A stretch of 64,000 nt of DNA from Oscillospiraceae bacterium (lineage in GTDB: Bacteria > Bacillota > Clostridia > Oscillospirales > JAAYXM01). The notes under the pieces are model-generated. The model ran no database searches, was not told the DNA's origin, and saw nothing but the letters and a program-made list of their open reading frames with translations. The DNA lies in assembly GCA_015067485.1 (NCBI GenBank), contig SVMJ01000004.1:1-64000 (forward strand). The letters are read 5' to 3'. Shown piece by piece: positions 34,346 to 42,250 of this stretch; the stretch's first letter is position 1, and every line of letters begins with the position of its first letter. Both the position numbers and the translations under genes were made by a program.

Positions 34346-35809
34346 ATGAAAATCAACAAGCGTAAACTCAAATATGCGTCCATCTCCACCGCATTCATCG
34401 CGGTCGTGGTTGTATTCGTCGTCCTGCTGAACATCTTAGTCGGTGCATTGTCCGACCGTTTCTCCCTGCAGCTCGACCTTTCCGCGGAAGGAAGTTTCTC
34501 CATCAAAGATGAAACCGTTGAGTTTTTGAAGGGCATCGACGAGGACATCAATATCTACGTCCTGAAACACCGCAACTTAGTGGAAGCATCCGAAGACGGT
34601 GTGCGACTCAGCGAAAATCTCGCGCGTTACAACACGGTATCAAACGGTCATGTCAAGCATGAATACGTCGACCCGAACGTCCAGGTTACCTTCCTTGACG
34701 ATTATCCGAATGCGACCAAGGTGGAAGATGCACTGCTCATCGTAGCGTCTGAGCGTCGTTATGTGGTTGTTCCGGAAGCGGATCTCAAGATGAACCTGCC
34801 CAACAATTCGCAAACAGGCGCACCTTCGAACAAATCAATCTACACGATCGAAAGCACGATCAATACCGCACTTTTGCGTGTACTTTCCGACGAAGTTACC
34901 CGCGTGGGGGTCATCACCGGGCACAACGAAGTTGATCTCCCGGGTGTTACCAATATTTTCGCAGGAAACGGGTTTGAATCGGTTTCCATCAATTTGCTGA
35001 CCGACAGTATCCCGGATGATGTGTCGAACATTGTCATTGCAGGACCGCAGACCGACTTTGCAGCAGTTGAAATCGCAAAGATCGACGCATTTTTGGCAAA
35101 AGGCGGAAACAACCTGTTCTTCTTCTGGAATCCGTCGGTGTCGCGTCTCGAAGTACTCGACCGATACTTAACTGAATGGGGCATCCGCTTTGAAAACCAA
35201 GTGGTTTTGGATGAACAGTATTCGCTCGGGATTGAAGGCGATCTGACCGGTGTCTTCGCAATGCCCACCCAAAACGACGCGATCACGGTTCTTCCGAATA
35301 TGAACCAGCAGATGGTAGTCTCCCCTGCATCCCACCCGATTTCGGTGCTTTGGAACGAGCAGAATGACCGTCGCGTGCTTTCCCTTGCGGAAACCAATGT
35401 GACCTCTTATGCAAAAGAACTCAATAATGACTTCTCTCTGACCGCGACGCAAGCGGCGGGCGACCCGACAGGTCCGTTTGTAGTTTCTACTCTTTCGGAA
35501 ACGCTGGTATCCCCCACTTCGGGGGAAGAACCCTCCCGCGTTTTTGGTTTTGCATCTACCTACTTTGCAATGGATCAGATTATGAGCGCGACCTTTACGC
35601 TCAACAATTCATTTCTCAATGAGTTGGTCGGTTACGCAAACCCCAACACCGAAACGATGGAGATCGATCCGCTCGTGGTACAAAACAGTTATGACTTGAA
35701 CCTGAGCACCGGCACCGTCCAGATCCTGTTCTGGGCTTTAGTCGTGATTATACCGCTTCTAATTTTGTTGGCCGGCATCGTCATCTTCATCAGAAGACGC
35801 CACCGCTAA
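34346..35809 (+). CDS. GldG-like ABC auxiliary protein
   Basis: 487 aa. One N-terminal membrane helix (STAFIAVVVVFVVLLNILVG), then an extracellular ~420-residue domain with a Rossmann-like core (TRVGVITGHNEVDLPG, SNIVIAGPQTDFAAVEIAKI), and one C-terminal helix (TVQILFWALVVIIPLLILLA) ending in RRRHR. This layout and the leading D-L-S-A-E-G-x-F-S-I segment are those of GldG and related ABC-type auxiliary components. In flavobacteria GldAFG supports gliding; in Clostridia the role is not known and gliding is not implied. SD AAGGAGG. Confidence 0.82.
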   Translation: MKINKRKLKYASISTAFIAVVVVFVVLLNILVGALSDRFSLQLDLSAEGSFSIKDETVEFLKGIDEDINIYVLKHRNLVEASEDGVRLSENLARYNTVSNGHVKHEYVDPNVQVTFLDDYPNATKVEDALLIVASERRYVVVPEADLKMNLPNNSQTGAPSNKSIYTIESTINTALLRVLSDEVTRVGVITGHNEVDLPGVTNIFAGNGFESVSINLLTDSIPDDVSNIVIAGPQTDFAAVEIAKIDAFLAKGGNNLFFFWNPSVSRLEVLDRYLTEWGIRFENQVVLDEQYSLGIEGDLTGVFAMPTQNDAITVLPNMNQQMVVSPASHPISVLWNEQNDRRVLSLAETNVTSYAKELNNDFSLTATQAAGDPTGPFVVSTLSETLVSPTSGEEPSRVFGFASTYFAMDQIMSATFTLNNSFLNELVGYANPNTETMEIDPLVVQNSYDLNLSTGTVQILFWALVVIIPLLILLAGIVIFIRRRHR

Positions 35810-35828
35810 ACCGAAAGGACGAAACACA

Positions 35829-37244
35829 ATGAAGAAACAGATGAGACCCATTCTGATCACCGTGATCGCTTGTCTGGTGGTTGCAGGGGCTTTGCTTCTC
35901 GTTTTGAAACTCATCCCCAATGAAGCAGAAACCATTACCCCGAGCAATACCGCAGGCGATTCCATGATGATGGTCATTCAGAAATCCGCGACCGCGGTCG
36001 AAAAAGCCGAGTTCAAAACCGATTCCGGTGAGAAGTTCACCATCAAGTATACTTTGGATGAATCGGGAAATCAGGTTGCGACTTTGATCGGCGGCGACGA
36101 CGATTTGGCTTATAATAATACCACCATGTACGACCTTGCTGGGCATTTGGGGTACATGGCGGCGATCCAGCAGATCGAAAACGCAGATGATAAAGACTTC
36201 GGCTTTCACAAACCCCAGCGTGAGATCAAGATCTCCTATACCGACGAAACCGTCATCGAACTGACTGTCGGTAAGAACGCACCTTCGGGCGACGGAGTTT
36301 ACATCAAGCGCGAAGATACCAAGGAAGTGTATCTTATCGGCGGCGCGACGCAAAGAATGCTGATGAACACTTTGCAGGACTACCGCGTGTTCACTTTGTT
36401 CGGTCCGTATAACAAGACCACCGATATCCGCAAAGTTACCATTGAGCGCAAGGACGAAGATAAGCTCATCGTGGTTGCAAAGAGTGGTGAAGTTTCCACC
36501 AGTGAAGAAACTTCTACCGCGCAGTACGAGATCATCTCCCCCGCGCAGGCAGACGTTGCAAACGATGCTTTGGAGACAAATCTCTTAAAACCGCTCATCT
36601 CGATCGAAGCGGAGACTTTGGTGGAAGACAAACCGAAGGATCTTGCGAAATACGGTCTAGACAACCCGACGCGTGTGGAATTCGAAGATGCTGATAAGAA
36701 GAAGGTTTCCTTTCTGATCGGCACAATCGCGGAAAACGGCGGAAACTACGTCATGTTGGAAGGCTCCAACAGCGTTGTCATGACAAAACAAGCCATCCCG
36801 TTTATCGGCATCGATTATACCGATTTGATGCTCAAACTGATTTGGCTTCATAACATGGATACAGTCTCTTCCATCCGGTATCAGATTGCAGGCGGTGAGA
36901 ACCATTCTCTCGAGTTCAGCACAACCACACCCATCACCGGAACTTATGACGGTGGTTCCATTTCGGATGACAATCTGAGCAATCTGTTCCTGCTGACTGT
37001 TCGCTTCACGCTGCAAGGGAAACTGGAATCTTCCATGAAGTACGGCGCACCCAAACTCACCATTCAGATGAAGCTGAAAAACGGTAGCGAGACCACGTTG
37101 CAGCTTGCTGAAATCAATGAGCGCCACTACGCCGCCATCATTGATGGCGAGGCAAGATACTACGTCAACGTCACACAGGTCAATGAACTGTTCGATGCGT
37201 TTGACACGCTTGCTTCCGGCGGAACCATTCCGGATATGTTCTAA
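35829..37244 (+). CDS. DUF4340 domain protein, membrane-anchored
   Basis: 471 aa: N-terminal anchor (ILITVIACLVVAGALLLVLK) and then an extracellular beta-rich region with two related halves. VELTVGKNAPSGDGVYIKRE (first base Ile in the actual V position) is repeated in form as VSFLIGTIAENGGNYVMLEG. DUF4340 proteins accompany GldG-like ABC auxiliary proteins in many genomes, which fits its place as the last gene here. It probably works in the same envelope complex. Function unknown. Confidence 0.82.
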   Translation: MKKQMRPILITVIACLVVAGALLLVLKLIPNEAETITPSNTAGDSMMMVIQKSATAVEKAEFKTDSGEKFTIKYTLDESGNQVATLIGGDDDLAYNNTTMYDLAGHLGYMAAIQQIENADDKDFGFHKPQREIKISYTDETVIELTVGKNAPSGDGVYIKREDTKEVYLIGGATQRMLMNTLQDYRVFTLFGPYNKTTDIRKVTIERKDEDKLIVVAKSGEVSTSEETSTAQYEIISPAQADVANDALETNLLKPLISIEAETLVEDKPKDLAKYGLDNPTRVEFEDADKKKVSFLIGTIAENGGNYVMLEGSNSVVMTKQAIPFIGIDYTDLMLKLIWLHNMDTVSSIRYQIAGGENHSLEFSTTTPITGTYDGGSISDDNLSNLFLLTVRFTLQGKLESSMKYGAPKLTIQMKLKNGSETTLQLAEINERHYAAIIDGEARYYVNVTQVNELFDAFDTLASGGTIPDMF

Positions 37245-37252
37245 CACATACA

Positions 37253-37299
37253 AAAACCGCGATGGAGAATTCCCTTTGAATTTCCTTCGCGGTTTTTTT
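37253..37299 (+). terminator. Terminator of the Gld-like ABC operon
   Basis: AAAAACCGCGA and TCGCGGTTTTTTT arms around a long AT-rich loop that can pair partly (GAATT/AATTC), just after the DUF4340 stop and ending in seven T. Confidence 0.8.
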
Positions 37300-37311
37300 C
37301 ATATCCCACTA

Positions 37312-37320
37312 TGTTATACT
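37312..37320 (+). promoter_or_regulatory. Extended -10 of the citrate synthase gene
   Basis: TGTTATACT (TATACT at 37315-37320). The -35 position falls in the T run of the terminator and is poor. It lies 41 bases before the ATG, which has AAAGGAG. Confidence 0.5.
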
Positions 37321-37361
37321 GAATTTATGACTGTTTTCACTTTCGAGGAAAGGAGTTTCCA

Positions 37362-38729
37362 ATGTCTAAGAAATTATATGAAGTTACTCCGGACATTTTA
37401 GCACTCACCGATATCTGTCAGAAGAACAATCAGATCGATGCTTCACTCTATCAAAAATACCAAGTCAACCGCGGTCTCCGTGATGTGAACGGGCGCGGGG
37501 TTTTGACCGGGCTGACCGAAGTCTCCGAGATCCGCTCCAGCATCACCGGACCTGCAGGAGAATCTCTCCCCTGCGAAGGGAAATTGTTTTACCGCGGCTA
37601 TGATGTAGAACAGTTGGTAGACGGCTTCATCTCTGAAGAACGCTTCGGCTTTGAAGAAGCGACCTATCTGCTCCTGCTGGGAGAACTCCCCGACAAGGAC
37701 GCGCTCAAAAACTTCCGTCACCTGCTCGCCAATTACCGCGCATCGCTTCCCACACACTTCGTGCGTGATATCATCCTAAAAGCACCGTCTGTGGATATGA
37801 TGAACACGCTTGCGCGTAGTGTTCTCACCCTTTATTCTTACGACGAGCATGCAGACGACATCTCGATTCCCAACGTTCTGCGCCAGTCTTTACAACTCAT
37901 CGCACTCTTCCCCATGCTCGCGGTATACGGGTATCAGGCATACCGCCACTACCACGACGGACAGAGTCTGTTCATCCACCGCCCGCAGAGAAAGCTCTCC
38001 ACTTCCGAGAACATTCTGCATCTGCTCCGTCCCGATAGTGCCTACACCAAACTGGAGGCACGAATTTTGGACCTTGCGTTGGTGCTCCACGCGGAACACG
38101 GTGGTGGGAATAACTCCACTTTTACTACACACGTGGTGTCCTCTTCGGGCACGGATACATATTCCTCGGTCGCCGCGTCGCTCGGTTCACTCAAGGGACC
38201 GAAACACGGCGGCGCGAATATCAAAGTGATGCAGATGTTCGACGATCTCAAGGCAAACGTTTCTGATTGGGGAGACGACGATGAGATCCGCGCATATCTG
38301 ACTCGCCTGCTCCACAAAGACGCATTTGACAAAGCGGGGTTGATCTACGGAATCGGACACGCGGTGTATTCCCTGTCCGATCCACGTGCCAATGTGCTGA
38401 AAGATTACACCCGCGCCCTCTCCGAAGAGAAAGGGCTTTCCCGAGAGTTTGCGCTCTACTCTGCAGTGGAGCGTCTTGCGCCCGAGATCATCGCAAAAGA
38501 ACGCAAGATCTACAAAGGTGTCAGCTGCAACATCGACTTTTACAGCGGTTTCGTTTATCATATGCTCAATCTGCCCCTTGAGTTGTACACGCCTATCTTC
38601 GCGATCGCGCGTATCGCGGGTTGGAGTGCACATCGAATCGAAGAACTTATCAATGCAGGCAAGATCATCCGCCCCGCTTATCGTAGTGTGGCAGGCGAGC
38701 GTCCGTATATTCCGATGAATGAACGATAA
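37362..38729 (+). CDS. gltA: Citrate synthase family protein
   Basis: 455 aa. It condenses oxaloacetate with acetyl-CoA. Catalytic residues are visible: His in LHAEHGGGNNSTF near 245, His in IYGIGHAVYSLSDPRA near 330 and Asp in CNIDFYSGFVYHML near 390. GPKHGGANIKVM and the RGYDVEQLV entry motif are conserved. It is longer than the ~375-aa Bacillus type because of an N-terminal extension, as in many clostridial homologues. No aconitase or isocitrate dehydrogenase is nearby; a 2-methylcitrate synthase activity cannot be excluded. In fermenters this step feeds glutamate synthesis. Confidence 0.9.
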   Translation: MSKKLYEVTPDILALTDICQKNNQIDASLYQKYQVNRGLRDVNGRGVLTGLTEVSEIRSSITGPAGESLPCEGKLFYRGYDVEQLVDGFISEERFGFEEATYLLLLGELPDKDALKNFRHLLANYRASLPTHFVRDIILKAPSVDMMNTLARSVLTLYSYDEHADDISIPNVLRQSLQLIALFPMLAVYGYQAYRHYHDGQSLFIHRPQRKLSTSENILHLLRPDSAYTKLEARILDLALVLHAEHGGGNNSTFTTHVVSSSGTDTYSSVAASLGSLKGPKHGGANIKVMQMFDDLKANVSDWGDDDEIRAYLTRLLHKDAFDKAGLIYGIGHAVYSLSDPRANVLKDYTRALSEEKGLSREFALYSAVERLAPEIIAKERKIYKGVSCNIDFYSGFVYHMLNLPLELYTPIFAIARIAGWSAHRIEELINAGKIIRPAYRSVAGERPYIPMNER

Positions 38730-38737
38730 AAAAGTTC

Positions 38738-38766
38738 TTTACAAAACAAAAAATATGTGATACAAT
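38738..38766 (+). promoter_or_regulatory. Promoter of the 31-aa peptide gene
   Basis: TTTACA (38738-38743), 17 bases, TACAAT (38761-38766) with TGTGA immediately upstream. Near-consensus and followed by an AAAGGAG box about 10 bases before the peptide ATG. Confidence 0.8.
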
Positions 38767-38821
38767 TTATTCTACGCTAATAATTATATGTTTTTATAGA
38801 TGATGAAAGGAGCAATTTCTG

Positions 38822-38917
38822 ATGAAGTACGAAGTGCCTGAGCTCAAGATCGATTTGTTTTTGAATGCAGACGTTATGACTGAAAGCGATAACGATATCG
38901 TTGATCCGTGGGCATAA
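38822..38917 (+). CDS. 31-aa acidic small peptide, paralogue of the 8201 peptide
   Basis: A stand-alone small gene: strong promoter at 38738-38766, AAAGGAG about ten bases before the ATG at 38822 and a perfect terminator 13 bases after the stop. The sequence is MKYEVPELKIDLFLNADVM followed by TESDNDIVDPWA. It is acidic, has no Cys and no signal peptide, and ends with Pro-Trp-Ala. Aligned to the 42-aa peptide (8201-8329), it shares YEVPEL, the I-x-LFL pattern, DVM, ES and an Asp-rich tail with Trp. A complete transcription unit plus a conserved paralogue argue strongly for a real gene. Short peptides with a similar start (YE-x-P-x-L..DV) occur in other Clostridia as far as I recall, without known function. 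Confidence 0.78.
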   Translation: MKYEVPELKIDLFLNADVMTESDNDIVDPWA

Positions 38918-38930
38918 TCGAGCGAAACGA

Positions 38931-38964
38931 AACAGAGATGGAAAATTCCATCTCTGTTTTTTTA
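38931..38964. terminator. Bidirectional terminator, peptide gene / DegT gene
   Basis: AACAGAGATGGAA and TTCCATCTCTGTT form a 13-base-pair stem with T7 on the plus side and an A-rich flank, between convergent genes. Confidence 0.88.
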
Positions 38965-38970
38965 TTCTTT

Positions 38971-40242
38971 TTACTTCTGGTGGCGGGCGAGAACGTTCTT
39001 GACGCCTGCGATGCAGCGCTCAATGTGAACTTCTTCCCAACTCGGATGCAGGAACAAGCTGACCGTCTGATCACGCAACGCCTTTGCATGCGGGCAAAGA
39101 ACCTTGGTGTAGTCAGCAGACTGCGGGTTGGTGTACTCGGTGGAGCAGAACGGGAACTTTGCAGAACCAAACCCGTTCTTTTCGCGGTATGCGCGTTCTT
39201 CGTATGCTTCCGGCCATTGGATACCGTAGCACGGGATCTGCTCTTCCTTGAGCAGTTCTTTTACGAACTCGTCTGCCTTGATGTCGAGTGCATCGAGATC
39301 AAGCAGGATCGGGTACCACCAGTATGCATTCTTGCGCTCTGCGGTGTTGTGCGGCAGTTTCTTGATGCCCTTGAGCCCGGTGAACGCATCGTCATACATC
39401 TTTGCATATTTCTTACGGCGAGCCAGGTTCCAATCATCGAAACGAGCGAGTTCGTTGATACCGATGACGGACTGGATCTCGGTCATACGATAGTTGAAGC
39501 CGACGCGGTTGTGAATGTACGGGAGTTTTTCTTCGAGTGCCAGCATATTCATACGCTGACGGACATCGTAACCGTGATCGCGGAAGGAACGGCATTCCCA
39601 ACCCAGATCTTCGTCATTTGTAACCACCATGCCGCCTTCACCGCCGGTGGTGAAGTGCTTGCTCTGGCAGAAGCTGAAGCAACCGACATCACCGATGGTG
39701 CCTGCCTTCTTGCCGTTGTACTCACCGCCGAAGCACTGTGCACAGTCTTCAATGATCTTCAGGTTATGCTTCTTTGCAATTGCAAGGATCGGGCCCATAT
39801 CAGCAACGCCGCCGTACAAGTGAACGACAACGATACCCTTGGTGCGCTCGGTAATGAGTGCTTCAATGCTTGCCGGATCAATGGTGTGATCGTCGGTAAC
39901 ATCAGCAAACACCGGGATAGCGCCTGCCTGAACAACAGAGAAAGAAGAAGCGATGAAAGAGTAGGACGGAACGATGACTTCGTCCCCCGGACCGATGCCC
40001 AAAGAAGCGATTGCGATATGTAGTGCTGCAGTACCGTTGGTGCAAGAGATCGCCATCTTTGCGCCAATCCACTTTGCCCACTTCTCTTCAAATTCCATGC
40101 CCTTCGGACCTGTCCAGTAACAAACCTTACCGTTTTGCAGAAGTTCGGTAACATCTCCTACGCTTTTCTGATCAAACTGCGGCCACATCGGAAAACCGAC
40201 TTCGGTGATCCCTGCGCCATTCATTGCTGCATCATTTTTCAT
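38971..40242 (-). CDS. DegT/DnrJ/EryC1/StrS family PLP aminotransferase
   Basis: 423 aa. This family transfers an amino group from glutamate or glutamine to nucleotide-linked keto sugars or cyclitols. The PLP Lys is in SFCQSKHFTTGGEGGMV near residue 200; cofactor contacts CTNGTAALHIAI, PSYSFIASS and EDCAQCFGGEY are intact. No sugar-nucleotide pathway genes surround it, so the substrate is open. It is a single gene with its own promoter (40286-40314) and an inverted repeat just downstream of the -10. The ATG at 40242 follows a GGAGGGTTG box. Confidence 0.88.
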   Translation of the reverse strand: MKNDAAMNGAGITEVGFPMWPQFDQKSVGDVTELLQNGKVCYWTGPKGMEFEEKWAKWIGAKMAISCTNGTAALHIAIASLGIGPGDEVIVPSYSFIASSFSVVQAGAIPVFADVTDDHTIDPASIEALITERTKGIVVVHLYGGVADMGPILAIAKKHNLKIIEDCAQCFGGEYNGKKAGTIGDVGCFSFCQSKHFTTGGEGGMVVTNDEDLGWECRSFRDHGYDVRQRMNMLALEEKLPYIHNRVGFNYRMTEIQSVIGINELARFDDWNLARRKKYAKMYDDAFTGLKGIKKLPHNTAERKNAYWWYPILLDLDALDIKADEFVKELLKEEQIPCYGIQWPEAYEERAYREKNGFGSAKFPFCSTEYTNPQSADYTKVLCPHAKALRDQTVSLFLHPSWEEVHIERCIAGVKNVLARHQK

Positions 40243-40254
40243 TTTTCAACCCTC

Positions 40255-40286
40255 CAAAGTAATTAGTCCAGTTACTTTACTAATTA
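40255..40286. promoter_or_regulatory. Nested inverted repeats downstream of the degT promoter
   Basis: TAATTAGT (40260-40267) and ACTAATTA (40279-40286) are inverted, and AAAGTAA/TTACTTT overlaps them. The block lies between the -10 and the start codon. It is a candidate operator. Confidence 0.45.
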
Positions 40287-40314
40287 TTATACCATATTCG
40301 GGGAGAAATTTCAA
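40286..40314 (-). promoter_or_regulatory. Promoter of the DegT aminotransferase gene
   Basis: Minus-strand TTGAAA (40314-40309), 17 bases, TATAAT (40291-40286). Confidence 0.82.
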
Positions 40315-40323
40315 TCCTAAATT

Positions 40324-40947
40324 CTACTTTTCCAAAAGGATTTCACCAAAGTCGCAAACATGGTAGAAGTTTGGGGTTTCTTCCCCCGATGTGATCGGGC
40401 TCCAACACCCGTAATGGGGCTTGGGTGTCCCGTCGCCGCACTTATAGAAATTCGCTTGGAGTGTGTCGTTTTCCTTCAATGCGAAGTGGGGATTAAACTT
40501 TTTGAAATATGCGTTCGGAACGCAGTAGCACACATCCCAGTAAGCATCGCTGACGCGCGCGGTCAAATCAAATCCGCCGAATTCACCGCGGTCTTCCAGG
40601 GTACGGTCTTCCAGCGCTTCCGGACCGGATGCGAGATACATAAATCCGCGCGGATTTACTTCAAAATTGCAGAATACCACTTCATCGGGGCAAGGGTTAA
40701 TGAAAAACTCCAGGCAGGAGTCCATATAGATATCTCCGTTGTCTGCGCACTCTTCCATACGGGGATTGGGTTCATACGCGCGCATATAGACGAAAAGCCC
40801 GTCTTCATTCCACGCGAGTTGCGCATAGGTCTCAGGGCGGTACTCACACGCCCACGGATACTCACAAACTTCCGCTTTCGGAAGAGTGTTGAGTGCTTCC
40901 AAAAACGCTGCCTGATTGGATACATACTGTGCACGGTACTGTTTCAT
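40324..40947 (-). CDS. Carbohydrate-binding family 9-like protein, 207 aa
   Basis: Starts at the ATG at 40947 (AAGGAGGACTCAG before it), 16 bases after the dinB stop. It is a single beta-sandwich domain: LAWNEDGLFVYMRAYEPNPR, GDIYMDSCLEFFINP, FCNFEVNPRGFMYLASGPEA and a C-terminal NFYKCGDG..HYGCWSPI, the pattern of CBM9-like domains often found with xylanases. There is no signal peptide or catalytic domain, so it would act in the cytoplasm as a stand-alone unit, which is unusual. It shares a transcript with dinB and so may follow SOS induction. Confidence 0.75.
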   Translation of the reverse strand: MKQYRAQYVSNQAAFLEALNTLPKAEVCEYPWACEYRPETYAQLAWNEDGLFVYMRAYEPNPRMEECADNGDIYMDSCLEFFINPCPDEVVFCNFEVNPRGFMYLASGPEALEDRTLEDRGEFGGFDLTARVSDAYWDVCYCVPNAYFKKFNPHFALKENDTLQANFYKCGDGTPKPHYGCWSPITSGEETPNFYHVCDFGEILLEK

Positions 40948-40963
40948 GTCTGAGTCCTCCTTA

Positions 40964-42148
40964 TCAAGGGAGCAGAAGCGCGCGGCAAATCGCATCGTCG
41001 CCGAAACGGTCTCGGATGTGGTCTGCAGTTTGTGCCAACTGCTCATATTTACTGTTTTTTTCGTCTTCGGAAAAGAGACTGAGCTGCGCCGCGAGCGCAT
41101 CTTCCTGCAAGTGCGTAACACGCACCCCAAGGCTTCGCACCTTGAGCCCCACCGAATAACTCTCCCGATACAACTGCATCAGCGCTTCCATCATGGTCTC
41201 GGGCGCGGATGTATATTCCCTAAGCGCACATTGCCGCTCATAGGTCAGAAACTCAGCAGTTTTCACCGAAAGGCACACGGTCTTACCGCGCAGTCCTTTT
41301 CTACGCAACCGTTCGGATACATGGTCGCACAGTCGATACAACTCGCGGTAAATCTCTTCTTCTTTCACAATATCATGCGGATAAGTGGTACTGTTTCCGA
41401 TGCTTTTCACTTCATCCTGCGCATCCCAACGCTTTACGGGATCGTGTTCGGTGCCGTTTGCATATTCATACAAACGCTCGCCCGCTTTTCCTAAAATCGA
41501 ACATAAAAACGATTTGTCTGCCTGTGCAACATCGCCCACCGTTTGCAGGTGATACCGCTCGAGCGTTGTGCGGGTCTTCTTTCCAACAAATAACAACACG
41601 CCAACCGACATGGGCCAAACGATTTCGCGGTAATTTGCGCGTGGGATACTGCACACCGCATCGGGTTTCTTCAAATCGGATGCGAGTTTTGCGCAGGTTT
41701 TGTTGAAACTTACCCCGATGGATGCGGTAAGTCCAATCTCATTTCGAATATCCGCGCGGATTTTATCCGCAATTTCTTCGCCCGTCCCAAACAGACGATT
41801 GCAACCGGTAACATCCAGCCACGCTTCGTCCGGTCCAAAGGGTTCTACGCGATCGGTATAACGGCAGTAGATTTGGAATACACGTTGGGAATACTCCCGA
41901 TACAAATGATGCCGTGGCGGAACGCATACAAGATCTGGGCACTTTTTCATCGCTTGCCACATGGTGTCCCCGGTCTTGACCCCGTACTTCTTTGCCTCTT
42001 GGTTTTTCGCCACCACGACACCACGACGGGACTCAGGATCTCCGCACACCGCAACGGGCTTCCCGCAGAGCGCAGGGTTTTCCAAGCACTCCACCGAAGC
42101 ATAAAAATTATCGAGATCCGAATGTAAAATTACGCGCTCCACGCTCAA
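40964..42148 (-). CDS. dinB: DNA polymerase IV (Y-family)
   Basis: 394 aa translesion polymerase. Catalytic carboxylates are in HSDLDNFYASVE (near 9-20) and GPDEAWLDVTG (near 105); the little-finger domain is about 240-350. It has no obvious C-terminal clamp peptide beyond the QLSLFSEDE segment, which resembles a beta-clamp binding motif (QLSLF). The SOS box lies 15 bases before the start, so it is very probably LexA-controlled. Confidence 0.94.
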   Translation of the reverse strand: MSVERVILHSDLDNFYASVECLENPALCGKPVAVCGDPESRRGVVVAKNQEAKKYGVKTGDTMWQAMKKCPDLVCVPPRHHLYREYSQRVFQIYCRYTDRVEPFGPDEAWLDVTGCNRLFGTGEEIADKIRADIRNEIGLTASIGVSFNKTCAKLASDLKKPDAVCSIPRANYREIVWPMSVGVLLFVGKKTRTTLERYHLQTVGDVAQADKSFLCSILGKAGERLYEYANGTEHDPVKRWDAQDEVKSIGNSTTYPHDIVKEEEIYRELYRLCDHVSERLRRKGLRGKTVCLSVKTAEFLTYERQCALREYTSAPETMMEALMQLYRESYSVGLKVRSLGVRVTHLQEDALAAQLSLFSEDEKNSKYEQLAQTADHIRDRFGDDAICRALLLP

Positions 42149-42163
42149 ACACCGCCTTTATCC

Positions 42164-42175
42164 GAACATATGTTC
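42164..42175. promoter_or_regulatory. LexA/DinR SOS box of dinB
   Basis: GAACATATGTTC, preceded by C, is a perfect match to the Gram-positive consensus CGAAC-N4-GTTCG core. It is immediately downstream of the -10 of dinB, where bound LexA would block transcription. Confidence 0.9.
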
Positions 42176-42204
42176 ATTATATATGGAAATCCGCGGTTAT
42201 GCAA
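42176..42204 (-). promoter_or_regulatory. Promoter of dinB-CBM9
   Basis: Minus-strand TTGCAT (42204-42199), 17 bases, TATAAT (42181-42176), abutting the SOS box. Confidence 0.8.
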
Positions 42205-42221
42205 GAGGGATTTTTATGAAA

Positions 42222-42246
42222 AAGAGATGTGCAGAGCACATCCCTT
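42222..42246 (-). terminator. Terminator of mgtE
   Basis: GGGATGTGC-TCT-GCACATCTC on the minus strand, followed by TTTTT, just after the mgtE stop. Confidence 0.75.
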
Positions 42247-42250
42247 TTGC

